Assembly: GCF_963678635.1 (NCBI RefSeq)
Contig: NC_087064.1
Span: forward strand, 3,161,926 to 3,225,925
Origin: Symsagittifera roscoffensis
Lineage: Eukaryota > Xenacoelomorpha > Acoela > Convolutidae
Direction of reading: 5' to 3'
DNA length: 64,000 bases
Translations under genes and position numbers: made by a program
Shown: piece after piece, positions 9,658 through 22,694 of the stretch
How the letters are laid out: every line of letters begins with the position of its first letter
How positions within the stretch are numbered: position 1 is the first letter of the stretch
Notes under the pieces: model-generated
What the model was told of the DNA's origin: nothing
Database searches by the model: none
What the model saw: the letters and a program-made list of their open reading frames with translations, nothing else

Positions 9658-11283
9658 CTAGGTGGTCGTCGCGGTCCGGCTTTGTGAATCCTTTAGGCAA
9701 GGGTAGGGTTTCCTTGCCGGTCAACTAGAAAAAATACCTAAATAGGAAAAAAAAAAAATTATTCAAGTTCTCGAAAACGGCAGTATAGAATTTCTTCAAA
9801 CTTTGCATGTAGGTAGAGGACAAAATTCTAAGATATAACTTGGGAAGGCGTTTTTCCGAAATAATGTTATGAGTTGCACTTTTTGGGGAAAAAGGGGCGT
9901 TTTTTTTGGTCAAAATCACGATTTTTTTCAAAAATGCCCCAATAAATCAATTTTGGTTGAGAAAATGCGAAAAAGTGATGTTTTTTTTGGACACAAGCAC
10001 AGTTAAGGGAATCGAATGGTGTATTGTTTGCCAAAATTTTTTCAGCAATTTTTTCGAGATTTTTGATGTTTTTTTGCGGTTTTTTTGAAGTTTTTTGTCA
10101 AATTTCAAAAAAGTCAATGTTCCGGTCGTTTTTCGACATTTTTACTGATCATAAAAAATGATTGTCGTGGCCGAATCAATTCATTGGAGTAAAGAGAGAG
10201 AAAACTTGATTTTTGATTTTTTGAGAATTTTCCCGCCAAAAACTGATTTTTTTACGTTTTTTTCTTTTTTTTTCAAAAAATCACTGTTCTTCTAAACTTT
10301 TTTATTATAAACATTTTGCCAGTTTGTATACCCTAGTGAGCCAAACTTATGACCTGAAAACAAATTTTTTGCTGGTCCATCATAGAAGGCACTTTTTGAT
10401 CGCCAAATCTGAAAAAAAAAATTTTTTTGTCAAATTTTTTAATTTTTTTTCAAAAATTAGCCAAAAAATCATTATTTAACTGGAGACAATTTTTATATAC
10501 CTCAAAAACCCTTGACAAGTTAGTTTTGATGCAAAAATTTTCATCAATTTGTTCAAGAGGTTTAGAAGTAATGAAATTTTGATTGTGGTAAAAAAAACCA
10601 TGTTTGTAAAACAAACATCAAAGTTAATCGATCATTGTGGGTTGCGAATTCAAAACGTACCTGAGCTGTAGTAACGCGTCAAAACTGGACTCTCAAGTAT
10701 CATTTTGTTGAAACTGAGGTTTTCATGACAAAGCAAAAAATAACTAATCGAATTTTTGCATACTTTTATGATAAACTTTCATTTCTTTCTCGATTATTTG
10801 TTTTGTTTTAATTTTAATAACTTAGTTTTTAACATTGTTGTTATGTGTTTGAACAGTCGACAAATAAAAAGACAAGGGCTGGGTTGTGTTAGTTTAACCA
10901 ATGCATTAGATTTCTCTTTGTTTTTATTTGGGATCATAATTACAAATTTGGACTGTTTCCGAAAACTTGTTTTCGTTGAAACAGTCCATTTCGTAAATCA
11001 AACTGTATTTGGTAGTTAATTGATCAAGCCACAGAGTGACTTTTAAAAAATGCCCTGACAGGAATACAATTTGAGGTATCATGGGAGTTTATCTGTGAAC
11101 AACTAGTAAAAAAATTGAAATTAGGACAAATTATGTAAATTAAAAGATTTAATTTGACTTAGTTTTCGAGCAAAAAGAGCACCCGCAGGGTGCTCTTTCT
11201 GCGAGTGCGTTGAGCGCTGTTCCTTTTCGCCTACCCGCAATGCAAATACCTTGAAACAATAAAAAACCACACAACGCTGCCCC
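9658..11283 (+). repeat. Unit 6, class B
   Basis: Full-length B unit. hp1 10950-10987 (GAAACAGTCC), hp2 11177-11195 (GCA), type 3 tail. The stretch from about 10600 to 11280 differs from the other B units more than the rest does. Confidence 0.95.
9696..9718 (+). other. hp3, class B opening-block hairpin
   Basis: GGCAAGG, loop GTAGGGTTT, CCTTGCC: seven Watson-Crick pairs. It sits where class A has GAC/GTC and GGGG/CCCC pairing, and CGG follows the stem as in most classes. The same hairpin is in the B units at 8111, 27559, 48828 and 50452. Confidence 0.8.
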
Positions 11284-12910
11284 CTAGGTGGCCGTCCGCC
11301 TTCGGCGTCTTTGTTTAGTGAGTTTGGGGTAGGGGCCCCGAACGGCCAAAGAATTATAACGGTATGACTATTTGCTCGGAAAAAGTGCTGATCTCAAAAT
11401 TGTCGGGATAGAATTCGATAAAAATTGGCATGCAGGCCTAAAATGCAATTCTAAGGATACACTTTTGCTCCGTTTTCCCAAAATTTTGTTATGCGTTGAC
11501 TTATAGTGGGAAAAATCGGGAAAAACAGGGAAAAACCACGTTTTTTGGTAAAAATGGCTCAGTAACTCTATTTTGGTTAACAAATTGGGGTAATTTGATG
11601 AAGAATGGATGAAAGTAGACTGTTTTAGGAGCCCAATTATGTAAGTTTGCGAAAATTTGTTTTTCTTAAAAATTTGAGTTTTTTCAAAAAATGCAACAAA
11701 ATAAATGGTTTTTTTTAACTAAAAAGATATTTTTTCCAGTTTTCTCAAAATGTGTAAAGTTTCAGCTTTAAACATGAAAACCATTCTGAACAGGCTGAAA
11801 AAGTGTGTTTCAGTGAAACAAATTGATTGGAACAACTTATTTTGACTTTTTGAAAAAAACTGATTTTTCACGTTTCTGACTCAACATTTTATATCAAAAA
11901 AACAAAAATTTTAAAAAGTGAGAAAAAATGAGTTTTGATGGCATATTTGAGCTTGCCATAGTCATTTTAGTAGGTATAGAGTATTTAAATGTCAAAATTG
12001 GATAAAAATTTTGGTTTTTACAACTTTTTTTCTCTGGTAACTTACTACTACTTTACTACAAAAAAATGGACAAAGTCCGAAAAAAAAGTCTTGTTTTCTG
12101 AAGTGGCCACCCCAATTGTTTCACCTTTTTGCATGTGACCTTACAAGGGACACTACATATATACCTCAATTAGATCATTTTTCGGTCCTATAGGTTTGAA
12201 GACGACTTTATCCGATTTATCTACCTTTTTCAGTTAACCAAAAAGGTGTTTTTTTGCCTTTTCTCTAAATATGGAAATTTTAAGGCTTTGTTCATGAAAA
12301 CCAATCTGAACAGGTTCATATATTGTAGTTTGGTAATTTAATGCAAACTGAACTACTTCTTATGACTTTTTGAAAAAAAGGGATTTTTCACGTTTCTGAC
12401 TCAAGTATTTTTATTACTAATGTTTTTTTTACTATTGCTTCTAATCAATTTGAGACAAACTTAACTTTTTTGGGACAAATTCCAAGTCTAATTCAGCTAT
12501 TACTCACAATTGAAAGCCCACGTACTTGAAAATAAGCTCCAAGAAAAATATAAGGACTGTTTCCGAAAACTTGTTTTCGTTGAAACAGTCCTCTTCCTGA
12601 GTCACTGAAAAATATAAGTTACTTTGTTTTAGAGTTCTCTAGAGACTGATCAGGTGTAGCTTCAGTCATTGAAAGTGCCATAAATCTTTTTTGACCATTA
12701 CTGATCAGATGCAGAACGTTTTGTCATGTTGCTTTTGTGACACCCTACAAAGTTCATCAGATACCGTTTCACAAGACATTCGAGCAGAAAAAGAGCACCC
12801 TTCGGGTGCTCTTTTTCTGCGAGTGCCACATGTCTTGAAGCTAATGGCCCCCAGGCCAATGCTGACGAATCAAGCCCATAACACCCATGCACCGCAGGTC
12901 ACTGACCTAT
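11284..12910 (+). repeat. Unit 7, class E
   Basis: Opening block CTAGGTGGCCGTCCGCC with a small CGCC-TTC-GGCG hairpin at 11297-11307. The body is related to A but with its own variants. hp1 12554-12591 (GAAACAGTCC), hp2 12793-12811 (TTC) with a perfect 16-bp extended stem, type 1 tail. Nearly identical to unit 11 (17797). Confidence 0.95.
11322..11343 (+). other. hp3, class E opening-block hairpin
   Basis: GTTTGGGG, loop TAGGGG, CCCCGAAC: eight pairs, one of them T.G on the plus strand (wobble in RNA). Repeated in the unit at 17797. Confidence 0.75.
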
Positions 12911-14538
12911 CTAGGTGGCCGCCGCGTCCGGCTTTGGCGTTCAGCAGAGACAGGGGAAGGGGCCCCGTCGGTTCGAAGGAACATTTACCTTTTACCCTTT
13001 TCATGCAGAATAAGTTGTGTTCTCGAAAACTGGAGGTCAGAATTCCCTAATTTTTTGCATGCAGCCCCGTATGGAAATTCTAAGGATACACTTTTGCCCC
13101 GTTTTGCCAAAATTTTGTTATGTGTTGACTTATAGAGGGAAATGGGGGGCAAAAATGGTAAAAAACACGTTTTTTGATAAAAATCACCTATTAACTCTGT
13201 TTTGGTTCAAAAAATGGGGTATATTGATGGAGAATGGATGAAAGTAGACTGTTTGGGGAGCCTAAATATAAAGGTTTGAGAAAAAATTTTTCTCTCAAAA
13301 ATTTGAGTTTTTTCAAAAACTGCAACAAAAATGATGGTTTTTTTGTAACTAAAAAGGTGTTTTTTCCACTTTTCTCAAAATGGGTGAATTTTCAGCTTTA
13401 ACCCAAAAAACCATTCTGAACAGGTTCATAAAGTATGTTTTAGTGAAACAAATTGATTGGAACACTTTATTTTGACTTTTTGAAAAAAATTGATTTTTCA
13501 CGTTTCTGACTCAACATTGTATATCAAAAAAACAAAAATTTTAAAAAGTGAGAAAAAATGAATTTTGATGGCTTATTTGAGCTTGCCATAGACATTTTAG
13601 TAGGTATAGAGTATTTAAACGTCAAAATTGGATAAAAATTTTGGTTTTTACAATTTTTTTTCTCGGCTATTTAACTACTATTTTACTACAAATAAAAAAT
13701 GGCCAAATTTCGAAAAAAAAGTCTTAATTTCGGAAGTGGCCAACAAAACTGTTGTATTTTTTTGCATGCGACCTAACAAGGACACTACATATATACCCTA
13801 TATAGATCACTTTTCGATCCTATAGTTTTGAATACGACTTTACCCGATTTATCTACCTTTTTGAGTTAACCAAAAAGTTAATTTTTTTTGCCTTTTGTCT
13901 AAATATGGAAGTTGTACGGCTTTGGTCATGAAAACCATTCTGAACAGGTTCATATATTGTAGCCTAGTGATTTAAGCCAATTGGACCTACTTTTTATGAC
14001 TTTTGAAAAAAGGGTTTTTTCACGTTTCTGACTCAACTTTTTTTTCCAAATAAAAAAATGTTTTTTTTTCTTTTGCTTCTAATCAATTTGAGACAAACTT
14101 AACCTTTTTGGGACAAATTCCAAGTTCAATTCAGCTATAAGTCACAATTGAAAGTCCACGTACTTGACAATGGGCTCGAAAAAAATTATGAGGACTGTTT
14201 CCGAAAACTTGTTTTCGTTGGAACGGTCCTCTTCATGAATCACTGAAAAACATAAGTTACTTTGGTTTAGAGTTCTCTAGAGACTGATCAGGGGTAGATT
14301 CAGTCATTGAAAGTATAAAAAATTTTTTTTGACATTTTCTAATCACATACAGAACGTTTTGTATTGTTGTTTTTGTGACACCTTACAAAGCTCATCAGAT
14401 ACCGTTTCAGAAAACTTTCGAGCAAAAAAGGGCACCCGAAGGGTGCTCCTTTTGCGAGTGCGTTAAGCGTTCCCCTGCTCCGCCCCCCGCGGAACCCACA
14501 CGTCAAGAGTCAAGGACACAGCGGGGCCACAAAAACCT
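12911..14538 (+). repeat. Unit 8, class A
   Basis: hp1 14192-14229 (GGAACGGTCC). hp2 14430-14448 has left arm GGGCACCC, a G.U-preserving change shared only with unit 12 (20954). Type 2 tail. Nearly identical to unit 12 at 19433, one step of the 6.5-kb higher-order repeat. Confidence 0.95.
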
Positions 14539-16167
14539 CTAGGTGGCCGCCGCGTCCGGCTATGGCGTTCAGCAGAGACAGGGGAAGGGGCCCCGTCGGT
14601 TCGAAGGAACAATTACCTTTTACCCTTTTCATGGAGAATAAGTCGTGTTCTCGAAAACTGGAGGTCAGAATTCCCTAATTTTTTGCATGCAGCCCCGTAT
14701 TGAAATTCTAAGGATACACTTTTGCCCCGTTTTGCCAAAATTTTGTTATGTGTTGACTTATAGAGGGAAATGGGGGGCAAAAATGGTAAAAAACACGATT
14801 TTTGATAAAAATCACCTATTAACTCTGTTTTGGTTCAAAAAATGGGGTATATTGATAGGGAATGGATGAAAGTAGACTGTTTGGGGAGCCTAAATATAAA
14901 GGTTTGAGAAAAAAATTTTTTCTCAAAAATTTGATTTTTTTCAAAAACTGCAACAAAAATGATTGTTTTTTTGTAACTAAAAAGGTGTTTTTTCCACTTT
15001 TCTCAAAATGGGTGAATTTTCGGCCTCAACCCAAAAACCCATTCTGAACAGGTTCATAAAGTGTGTTTTAGTGAAACAAATTGATTGGAACACTTTATTT
15101 TGACTTTTTGAAAAAAATTGATTTTTCACGTTTCTGACTCAACATTGTATATCAAAAAAACAAAAATTTTAAAAAGTGAGAAAAAATGAATTTTGATGGC
15201 TTATTTGAGCTTGCCATAGACATTTTAGTAGGTAGAGAGAATTTAAACGTCAAAATTGGATAAAAATTATGGTTTTTACAATTTTTTTTCTCGGCTATTT
15301 TACTACTATTTTACTACAAATAAAAATGGCCAAATTTCGAGAAAAAAAGTCTTTATTTCGGAAGTGGCCAACAAAACTGTTCTAGTTTTTTGCATGCGAC
15401 CTAACAAGGACACTACATATATACCCTATTTAGATCACTTTTCGATCCTATAGGTTTGAAGACGACTTTACCCGATTTATCTACCTTTTTGAGTTAACCA
15501 AAAATTTGTTTTTTTTTGCCTTTTCTCTAAATATGGAAATTTTACGGCTTTGGTCATGGAAACCATCCTAAACAGGTTCATATATTGTAGCCTAGTGATT
15601 TAAGAAAATTGGAGCTACTTCTTATGACTTTTGAAAAAGGATTTTTTCACGTTTCTGACTCAACTTTTTTCTCCAAATAAAAAAAAATGTTTTTTTTCTT
15701 TTGTTTCTAATCAATTTGAGACAAACTTAACCTTTTTGGGACAAATTCCAAGTCCAATTCAGCTATAGGTCACATTTGAAAGTCCACGTACTTGACAATG
15801 GGCTCGAAAAAAAATATGAGGACTGTTTCCGAAAACTTGTTTTCGTTGGAACGGTCCTCTTCATGAATCACTGAAAAACATAAGTTACTTTGGTTTAGAG
15901 TTCTCTAGAGACTGATCAGGTGTAGATTCAGTCATTCAAAGTATGAGTAATCTTTTTTGACATTTTCTAATCACATACAGAACGTTTTTTGTTGTTGCTT
16001 TTGTGACACCTTACAAAGTTCATCAGATACCGTTTCAGATAACTTTCGAGCAAAAAAGAGCACCCGAAGGGTGCTCCTTTTGCGAGTGCGTTTAGCGTTC
16101 CCCTGCTCCGCCCCCCGCGGAACCTTCTCCTTCCAAAGTCACTGATTTAGCGGGGCCACAGTGACAA
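14539..16167 (+). repeat. Unit 9, class A
   Basis: hp1 15820-15857, hp2 16058-16076 (GAA), type 2 tail. The first part matches unit 13 and the last part matches unit 3, so it is a mosaic. Confidence 0.95.
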
Positions 16168-17796
16168 CTAGGTGGCCGCCGCGTCCGGCTATGGCGTTCA
16201 GCAGAGACAGGGGAAGGGGCCCCGTCGGTTCGAAGGAACATTTACCTTTTACCCTTTTCATGCAGAATAAGTCGTGTTCTCGAAAACTGGAGGTCAGAAT
16301 TCCCTAATTTTTTGCATGCAGCCCCGTATTGAAATTCTAAGGATACACTTTTGCCCCGTTTTGCCAAAATTTTGTTATGTGTTGACTTATAGAGGGAAAT
16401 GGGGGGCAAAAATGGTAAAAAACACGTTTTTTGATAAAAATTACCTATTAACTCTGTTTTGGTTCAAAAAATGGGGTATATTGATGAGGAATGGATGAAA
16501 GTAGACTGTTTGGGGAGCCTAAATATAAAAGTTTGAGAAAAAATTTTTCTGTCAAAAATTTGAGTTTTTTCAAAAACTGCAACGAAAATGATGGTTTTTT
16601 TGTAACTAAAAAGGTGTTTTTTCCACTTTTCTCAAAATAGGTGAATTTTCGGCTTCAACCCAAAAAACCATTCTGAACAGGTTCATAAAGTGTGTTTTAG
16701 TGAAACAAATTGATTGGAACACTTTATTTTGACTTTTTGAAAAAAATTGATTTTTCACGTTTCTGACTCAACATTGTATATCAAAAAAACAAAAATTTAA
16801 AAAAGTGAGAAAAAATGAATTTTTATGGCTTATTTGAGCTTGCCATAGACAATTTAGTAGGTATAGAGTATTTAAACGTCAAAATTGGATAAAAATTATG
16901 GTTTTTACAATTTTTTTTCTCGGCTATTTTACTACTATTTTACTACAAACAAAAATGGCCAAATTTCGAAAAAAAAGTCTTTATTTCGGAAGTGGCCAAT
17001 AAAACTGTTTCAGTTTTTTGCTTGTCACCTAACAAGGACACTACATATATACCCTATTCAGATCACTTCTCGATCCTATAGGTTTGAAGACGACTTTAAT
17101 CGATTTATCTACCTTTTTGAGTTAACCAAAAAGTTTTTTTTTTTGCCTTTTCTCTAAATATGGAAATTTTACGGCTTTGGTCATGAAAACCATTCTGAAC
17201 AGGTTCATATATTGTAGCCTAGTGATTAAAGCCAATTGGAGCTACTTTTTATGACTTTTGAAAAAAGGGTTTTTTCACGTTTCTGACTCAACTTTTTTTT
17301 CCAAATAAAAAAAAATGTTTTTTTTTTCTTTTCCTTCTAATCAATTTGAGACAAACTTAACCTCTTTGGGACAAATTCCAAGTCCAATTCAGCTATTAGT
17401 CACAATTAAAAGTCCACGTAAGTGACAATGGGCTCGAAAAAAAATATGAGGACTGTTTCCGAAAACTTGTTTTCGTTGGAACGGTCCTCTTCATGAATCA
17501 CTGAAAAACATAAGTTACTTTGGCTTAGAGTTCTCTAGAGACTGATCAGGTGTAGATTCAGTCATTGAAAGTATGAGAAATCTTTTTTGATCTTTTCTAA
17601 TCACATACAGAATGTTTTGTGTTGTTGCTTTTGTGACACCTTACAAAGTTCATCAGATACCGTTTCAGAAAACTTTCGAGCAAAAATGAGCACCCGAAGG
17701 GTGCTCCTTTTGCGAGTGCGTTTAGCGTTCCCCTGCTCCGCCCCCCGCGGAACCTGCTCTTCAAAAGTCACTTACATAGCGGGGCCACAAAAACCT
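16168..17796 (+). repeat. Unit 10, class A
   Basis: hp1 17450-17487, hp2 17688-17706 (GAA, with the AATGAG flank also seen in unit 2), type 2 tail ending ACCTCTAGG. Confidence 0.95.
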
Positions 17797-19432
17797 CTAG
17801 GTGGCCGTCCGCCTTCGGCGTCTTTGTTTAGTGAGTTTGGGGTAGGGGCCCCGAACGGCCAAAGAATTATAACGGTATGACTATTTGCTCGGAAAAAGTG
17901 CTGATCTCAAAATTGTCGGGATAGAATTCGATAAAAATTGGCATGCGGGCCTAAAATGCAATTCTAAGGATACACTTTTGCTCCGTTTTCCCAAAATTTT
18001 GTTATGCGTTGACTTATACTGGGAAAAATCGGGAAAAACAGGGAAAAACCACGTTTTTTGGTAAAAATGGCTCAGTAACTCTATTTTGGTTAACAAATTG
18101 GGGTAATTTGATGAAGAATGGATGAAAGTAGACTGTTTTAGGAGCCCAATTTTGTAGGTTTGCGAAAATTTGTTTTTCTTAAAATTTTGAGTTTTTTCAA
18201 AAAATGCAACAAAATTAATGGTTTTTTTTAACTAAAAAGATATTTTTTCCAGTTTTCTCAAAATGTGTAAAGTTTCAGCTTTAAACATGAAAACCATTCT
18301 GAACAGGCTGAAAAAGTGTGTTTCAGTGAAACAAATTGATTGGAACAACTTATTTTGACTTTTTGAAAAAAACTGATTTTTCACGTTTCTGACTCAACAT
18401 TTTATATCAAAAAAACAAAAATTTTAAAAAGTGAGAAAAAATGAGTTTTGATGGCATATTTGAGCTTGCCATAGTCATTTTAGTAGGTATAGAGTATTTA
18501 AATGTCAAAATTGGATAAAAAATTTGGTTTTTACAACTTTTTTTCTCTGGTAACTTACTACTACTTTACTACAAAAAAATGGACAAAGTCCGAAAAAAAA
18601 GTCTTGTTTTCTGAAGTGGCCACCCCAATTGTTTCACTTTTTTGCATGTGAACTTACAAGGGACACTACATATAAACCTCAATTAGATCATTTTTCGGTC
18701 CTTTAGGTTTGAAGACGACTTTATCCGATTTATCTACCTTTTTCAGTTAACCAAAAAGGTGTTTTTTTGCCTTTTCTCTAAATATGGAAATTTTAAGGCT
18801 TTGTTCATGAAAACCAATCTAAACAGGTTCATATATTGTAGTTTGGTAATTTAATGCAAACTGAACTACTTCTTATGATTTTTTGAAAAAAAGGGATTTT
18901 TCACGTTTCTGACTCAAGTATTTTTATCAAATAAAAAAAAATGTTTTTTTTACTATTGCTTCTAATCAATTTGAGACAAACTTAACTTTTTTGGGACGAA
19001 TTCCAAGTCTAATTCAGCTATTAGTCACAATTGAAAGCCCACGTACTTGAAAATAAGCTCCAAGAAAAATATTAGGACTGTTTCCGAAAACTTGTTTTCG
19101 TTGAAACAGTCCTCTTCCTGAGTCACTGAAAAATATAAGTTACTTTGTTTTAGAGTTCTCTAGAGACTGATCAGGTGTAGCTTCAGTCATTGAAAGTGCC
19201 ATAAATCTTTTATCGACCATTACTGATCAGATGCAGAACGTTTTGTCATGTTGCTTTTGTGACACCCTACAAAGTTCATCAGATACCGTTTCACAAGACA
19301 TTCGAGCAGAAAAAGAGCACCCTTCGGGTGCTCTTTTTCTGCGAGTGCCACATGCCTTGAAGCTAATGGCCCCCAGGCCAATGCTGACGAATCAAGCCCA
19401 TAACACCCATGCACCGCAGGTCACTGACCTAT
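17797..19432 (+). repeat. Unit 11, class E
   Basis: hp1 19075-19112 (GAAACAGTCC), hp2 19315-19333 (TTC), type 1 tail. A near copy of unit 7, 6513 bp away. It starts the second E-A-A-A block. Confidence 0.95.
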
Positions 19433-21062
19433 CTAGGTGGCCGCCGCGTCCGGCTTTGGCGTTCAGTAGAGACAGGGGAAGGGGCCCCGTCGGTTCGAAA
19501 GAACATTTACCTTTTACCCTTTTCATGCAGAATAAGTTGTGTTCTCGAAAACTGGAGGTCAGAATTCCCTAATTTTTTGCATGCAGCCCCGTATGGAAAT
19601 TCTAAGGATACACTTTTGCCCCGTTTTGCCAAAATTTTGTTATGTGTTGACTTATAGAGGGAAATGGGGGGCAAAAATGGTAAAAAACACGTTTTTTGAT
19701 AAAAATCACCTATTAACTCTGTTTTGGTTCAAAAAATGGGGTATATTGATGGAGAATGGATGAAAGTAGACTGTTTGGGGAGCCTAAATATAAAGGTTTG
19801 AGAAAAAATTTTTCTCTCAAAAATTTGAGTTTTTTCAAAAACTGCAACAAAAATGATGGTTTTTTTGTAACTAAAAAGGTGTTTTTTCCACTTTTCTCAA
19901 AATGGGTGAATTTTCAGCTTTAACCCAAAAAACCATTCTGAACAGGTTCATAAAGTGTGTTTTAGTGAAACAAATTGATTGGAACACTTTATTTTGACTT
20001 TTTGAAAAAAATTGATTTTTCACGTTTCTGACTCAACATTGTATATCAAAAAAACAAAAATTTTAAAAAGAGAGAAAAAATGAATTTTGATGGCTTATTT
20101 GAGCTTGCCATAGACATTTTAGTAGGTATAGAGTATTTAAACGTCAAAATTGGATAAAAATTTTGGTTTTTACAATTTTTTTTCTCAGCTATTTTACTAC
20201 TATTTTACTACAAATAAAAATGGCCAAATTTCGAAAAAAAAGTCTTAATTTCGGAAGTGGCCAACAAAACTGTTCTATTTTTTTGCATGCGACCTAACAA
20301 GGACACTACATATATACCCTATATAGATCACTTTTCGATCCTATAGGTTTGAAGACGACTTTACCCGATTTATCTACCTTTTTGAGTTAACCAAAAAGTT
20401 GTTTTTTTTTCCTTTTCTCTAAATATGGAAGTTGTACGGCTTTGGTCGTGAAAACCATTCTGAACAGGTTCATATATTGTAGTCTAGTGATTTAAGCCAA
20501 TTGGAGCTACTTTTAATGACTTTTGAAAAAAGGGTTTTTTCACGTTTCTGACTCAACTTTTTTTTCCAAATAAAAAAAATGTTTTTTTTATTTCTTTTGC
20601 TTCTAATCAATTTGAGACAAACTTAACCTTTTTGGGACAAATTCCAAGTTCAATTCAGCTATAAGTCACAATTGAAAGTCCACGTACTTGACAATGGGCT
20701 CGAAAAAAATTATGAGGACTGTTTCCGAAAACTTGTTTTCGTTGGAACGGTCCTCTTCATGAATCACTGAAAAACATAAGTTACTTTGGTTTAGAGTTCT
20801 CTAGAGACTGATCAGGGGTAGATTCAGTCATTGAAAGTATAAAAAATTTTTTTTGACATTTTCTAATCACATACAGAACGTTTTGTGTTGTTGTTTTTGT
20901 GACACCTTACAAAGCTCATCAGATACCGTTTCAGAAAACTTTCGAGCAAAAAAGGGCACCCGAAGGGTGCTCCTTTTGCGAGTGCGTTAAGCGTTCCCCT
21001 GCTCCGCCCCCCGCGGAACCCACACGTCAAGAGTCAAGGACACAGCGGGGCCACAAAAAGCT
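19433..21062 (+). repeat. Unit 12, class A
   Basis: hp1 20716-20753, hp2 20954-20972 (left arm GGGCACCC), type 2 tail with CACACGTCAAGAGTC. Nearly identical to unit 8. Confidence 0.95.
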
Positions 21063-22694
21063 CTAGGTGGCCGCCGCGTCCGGCTTTGGCGTTCAGCAGA
21101 GACAGGGGAAGGGGCCCCGTCGGTTCGAAGGAACATTTACCTTTTACCCTTTTCATGCAGAATAAGTCGTGTTCTCGAAAACTGGAGGTCAGAATTCCCT
21201 AATTTTTTGCATGCAGCCCCGTATTGAAATTCTAAGGATACACTTTTGCCCCGTTTTGCCAAAATTTTGTTATGTGTTGACTTATAGAGGGAAATGGGGG
21301 GCAAAAATGGTAAAAAACACGATTTTTGATAAAAATCACCTATTAACTCTGTTTTGGTTCAAAAAATGGGGTATATTGACAAGGAATGGATGAAAGTAGA
21401 CTGTTTGGGGAACCTAAATATAAAGGTTTGAGAAAAAATTTTTCTCTCAAAAATTTGAGTTTTTTCAAAAATTGCAACAAAAATGATGGTTTTTTTGTAA
21501 CTAAAAAGGTGTTTTTTCCACTTTTCTCAAAATGGGTGAATTTTCGGCTTTAACCCAAAAACCCATTCTGAACAGGTTCATAAAGTGTGTTTTAGTGAAA
21601 CAAATTGATTGGAACACTTTATTTTGACTTTTTGAAAAAAATTGATTTTTCACGTTTCTGACTCAACATTGTTTATCAAAAAAACAAAAATTTTAAAAAG
21701 TGAGAAAAAATGAGTTTTGATGGCATATTTGAGCTTGCCATAGCCATTTTAGTAGGTATAGAGTATTTAAACGTCAAAATTGGATAAAAATTTTGGTTTT
21801 TACAGTTTTTTTTCTCGGCTATTTTACTACTATTTTACTACAAATAAAAATGGCCAAATTTCGAAAAAAAAGTATTAATATCGGAAGTGGCCAACAAAAC
21901 TGTTCTATTTTTTTTGCATGCTACCTAACAAGGACACTACATATATACCCTATATAGATCACTTTTCGATCCTATAGGTTTGAAGACGACTTTACCCGAT
22001 TTATCTACCTTTTTGAGTTAACCAAAAAGATGTTTTTTTTTGCCTTTTCTCTAAATATCGAAATTTTACGGCTTTGGTCATGAAAACCATTCTGAACAGG
22101 TTCATATTTTGTAGCCTAGTGATTTAAGCCAATTGGAGTTACTTTTTATGACTTTTGAAAAAAAGATTTTTTTACGTTTCTGACTCAACTTTTTTTTTCC
22201 AGATAAAAAAAAATGTTTTTTTTTTCTTTTGCTTCTAATCAATTTGAGACAAACTTAACCTTTTTGGGACAAATTCCAAGTCCAATTCAGCTATAATTCA
22301 CAATTGAAAGTTCACGTACTTGACAATGGGCTCGAACAAAAATTTGAGGACTGTTTCCGAAAACTTGTTTTCGTTGGAACGGTCCTCTTCATGAATCACT
22401 GAAAAACATAAGTTACTTTGGTTTAGAGTTCTCTAGAGACTGATCAGGTGTAGATTCAGTCATTGAAAGTATGAGAAATCTTTTTTGACCTTTTCTAATC
22501 ACATACAGAATGTTTTGTGTTGTTGCTTTTGTGACACCTTACAAAGTTCATCAGATACCGTTTCAGAAAACTTTCGAGCAAAAAAGAGCACCCGAAGGGT
22601 GCTCCTTTTGCGAGTGCGTTAAGCGTTCCCCTGCTCCGCCCCCCGCGGAACCCACTCGTCAACAGTCACTGATATAGCGGGGCCACAAAAACCT
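21063..22694 (+). repeat. Unit 13, class A
   Basis: hp1 22348-22385, hp2 22586-22604 (GAA), type 2 tail. Shares 5' variants with unit 9 and 3' variants with unit 3. Confidence 0.95.
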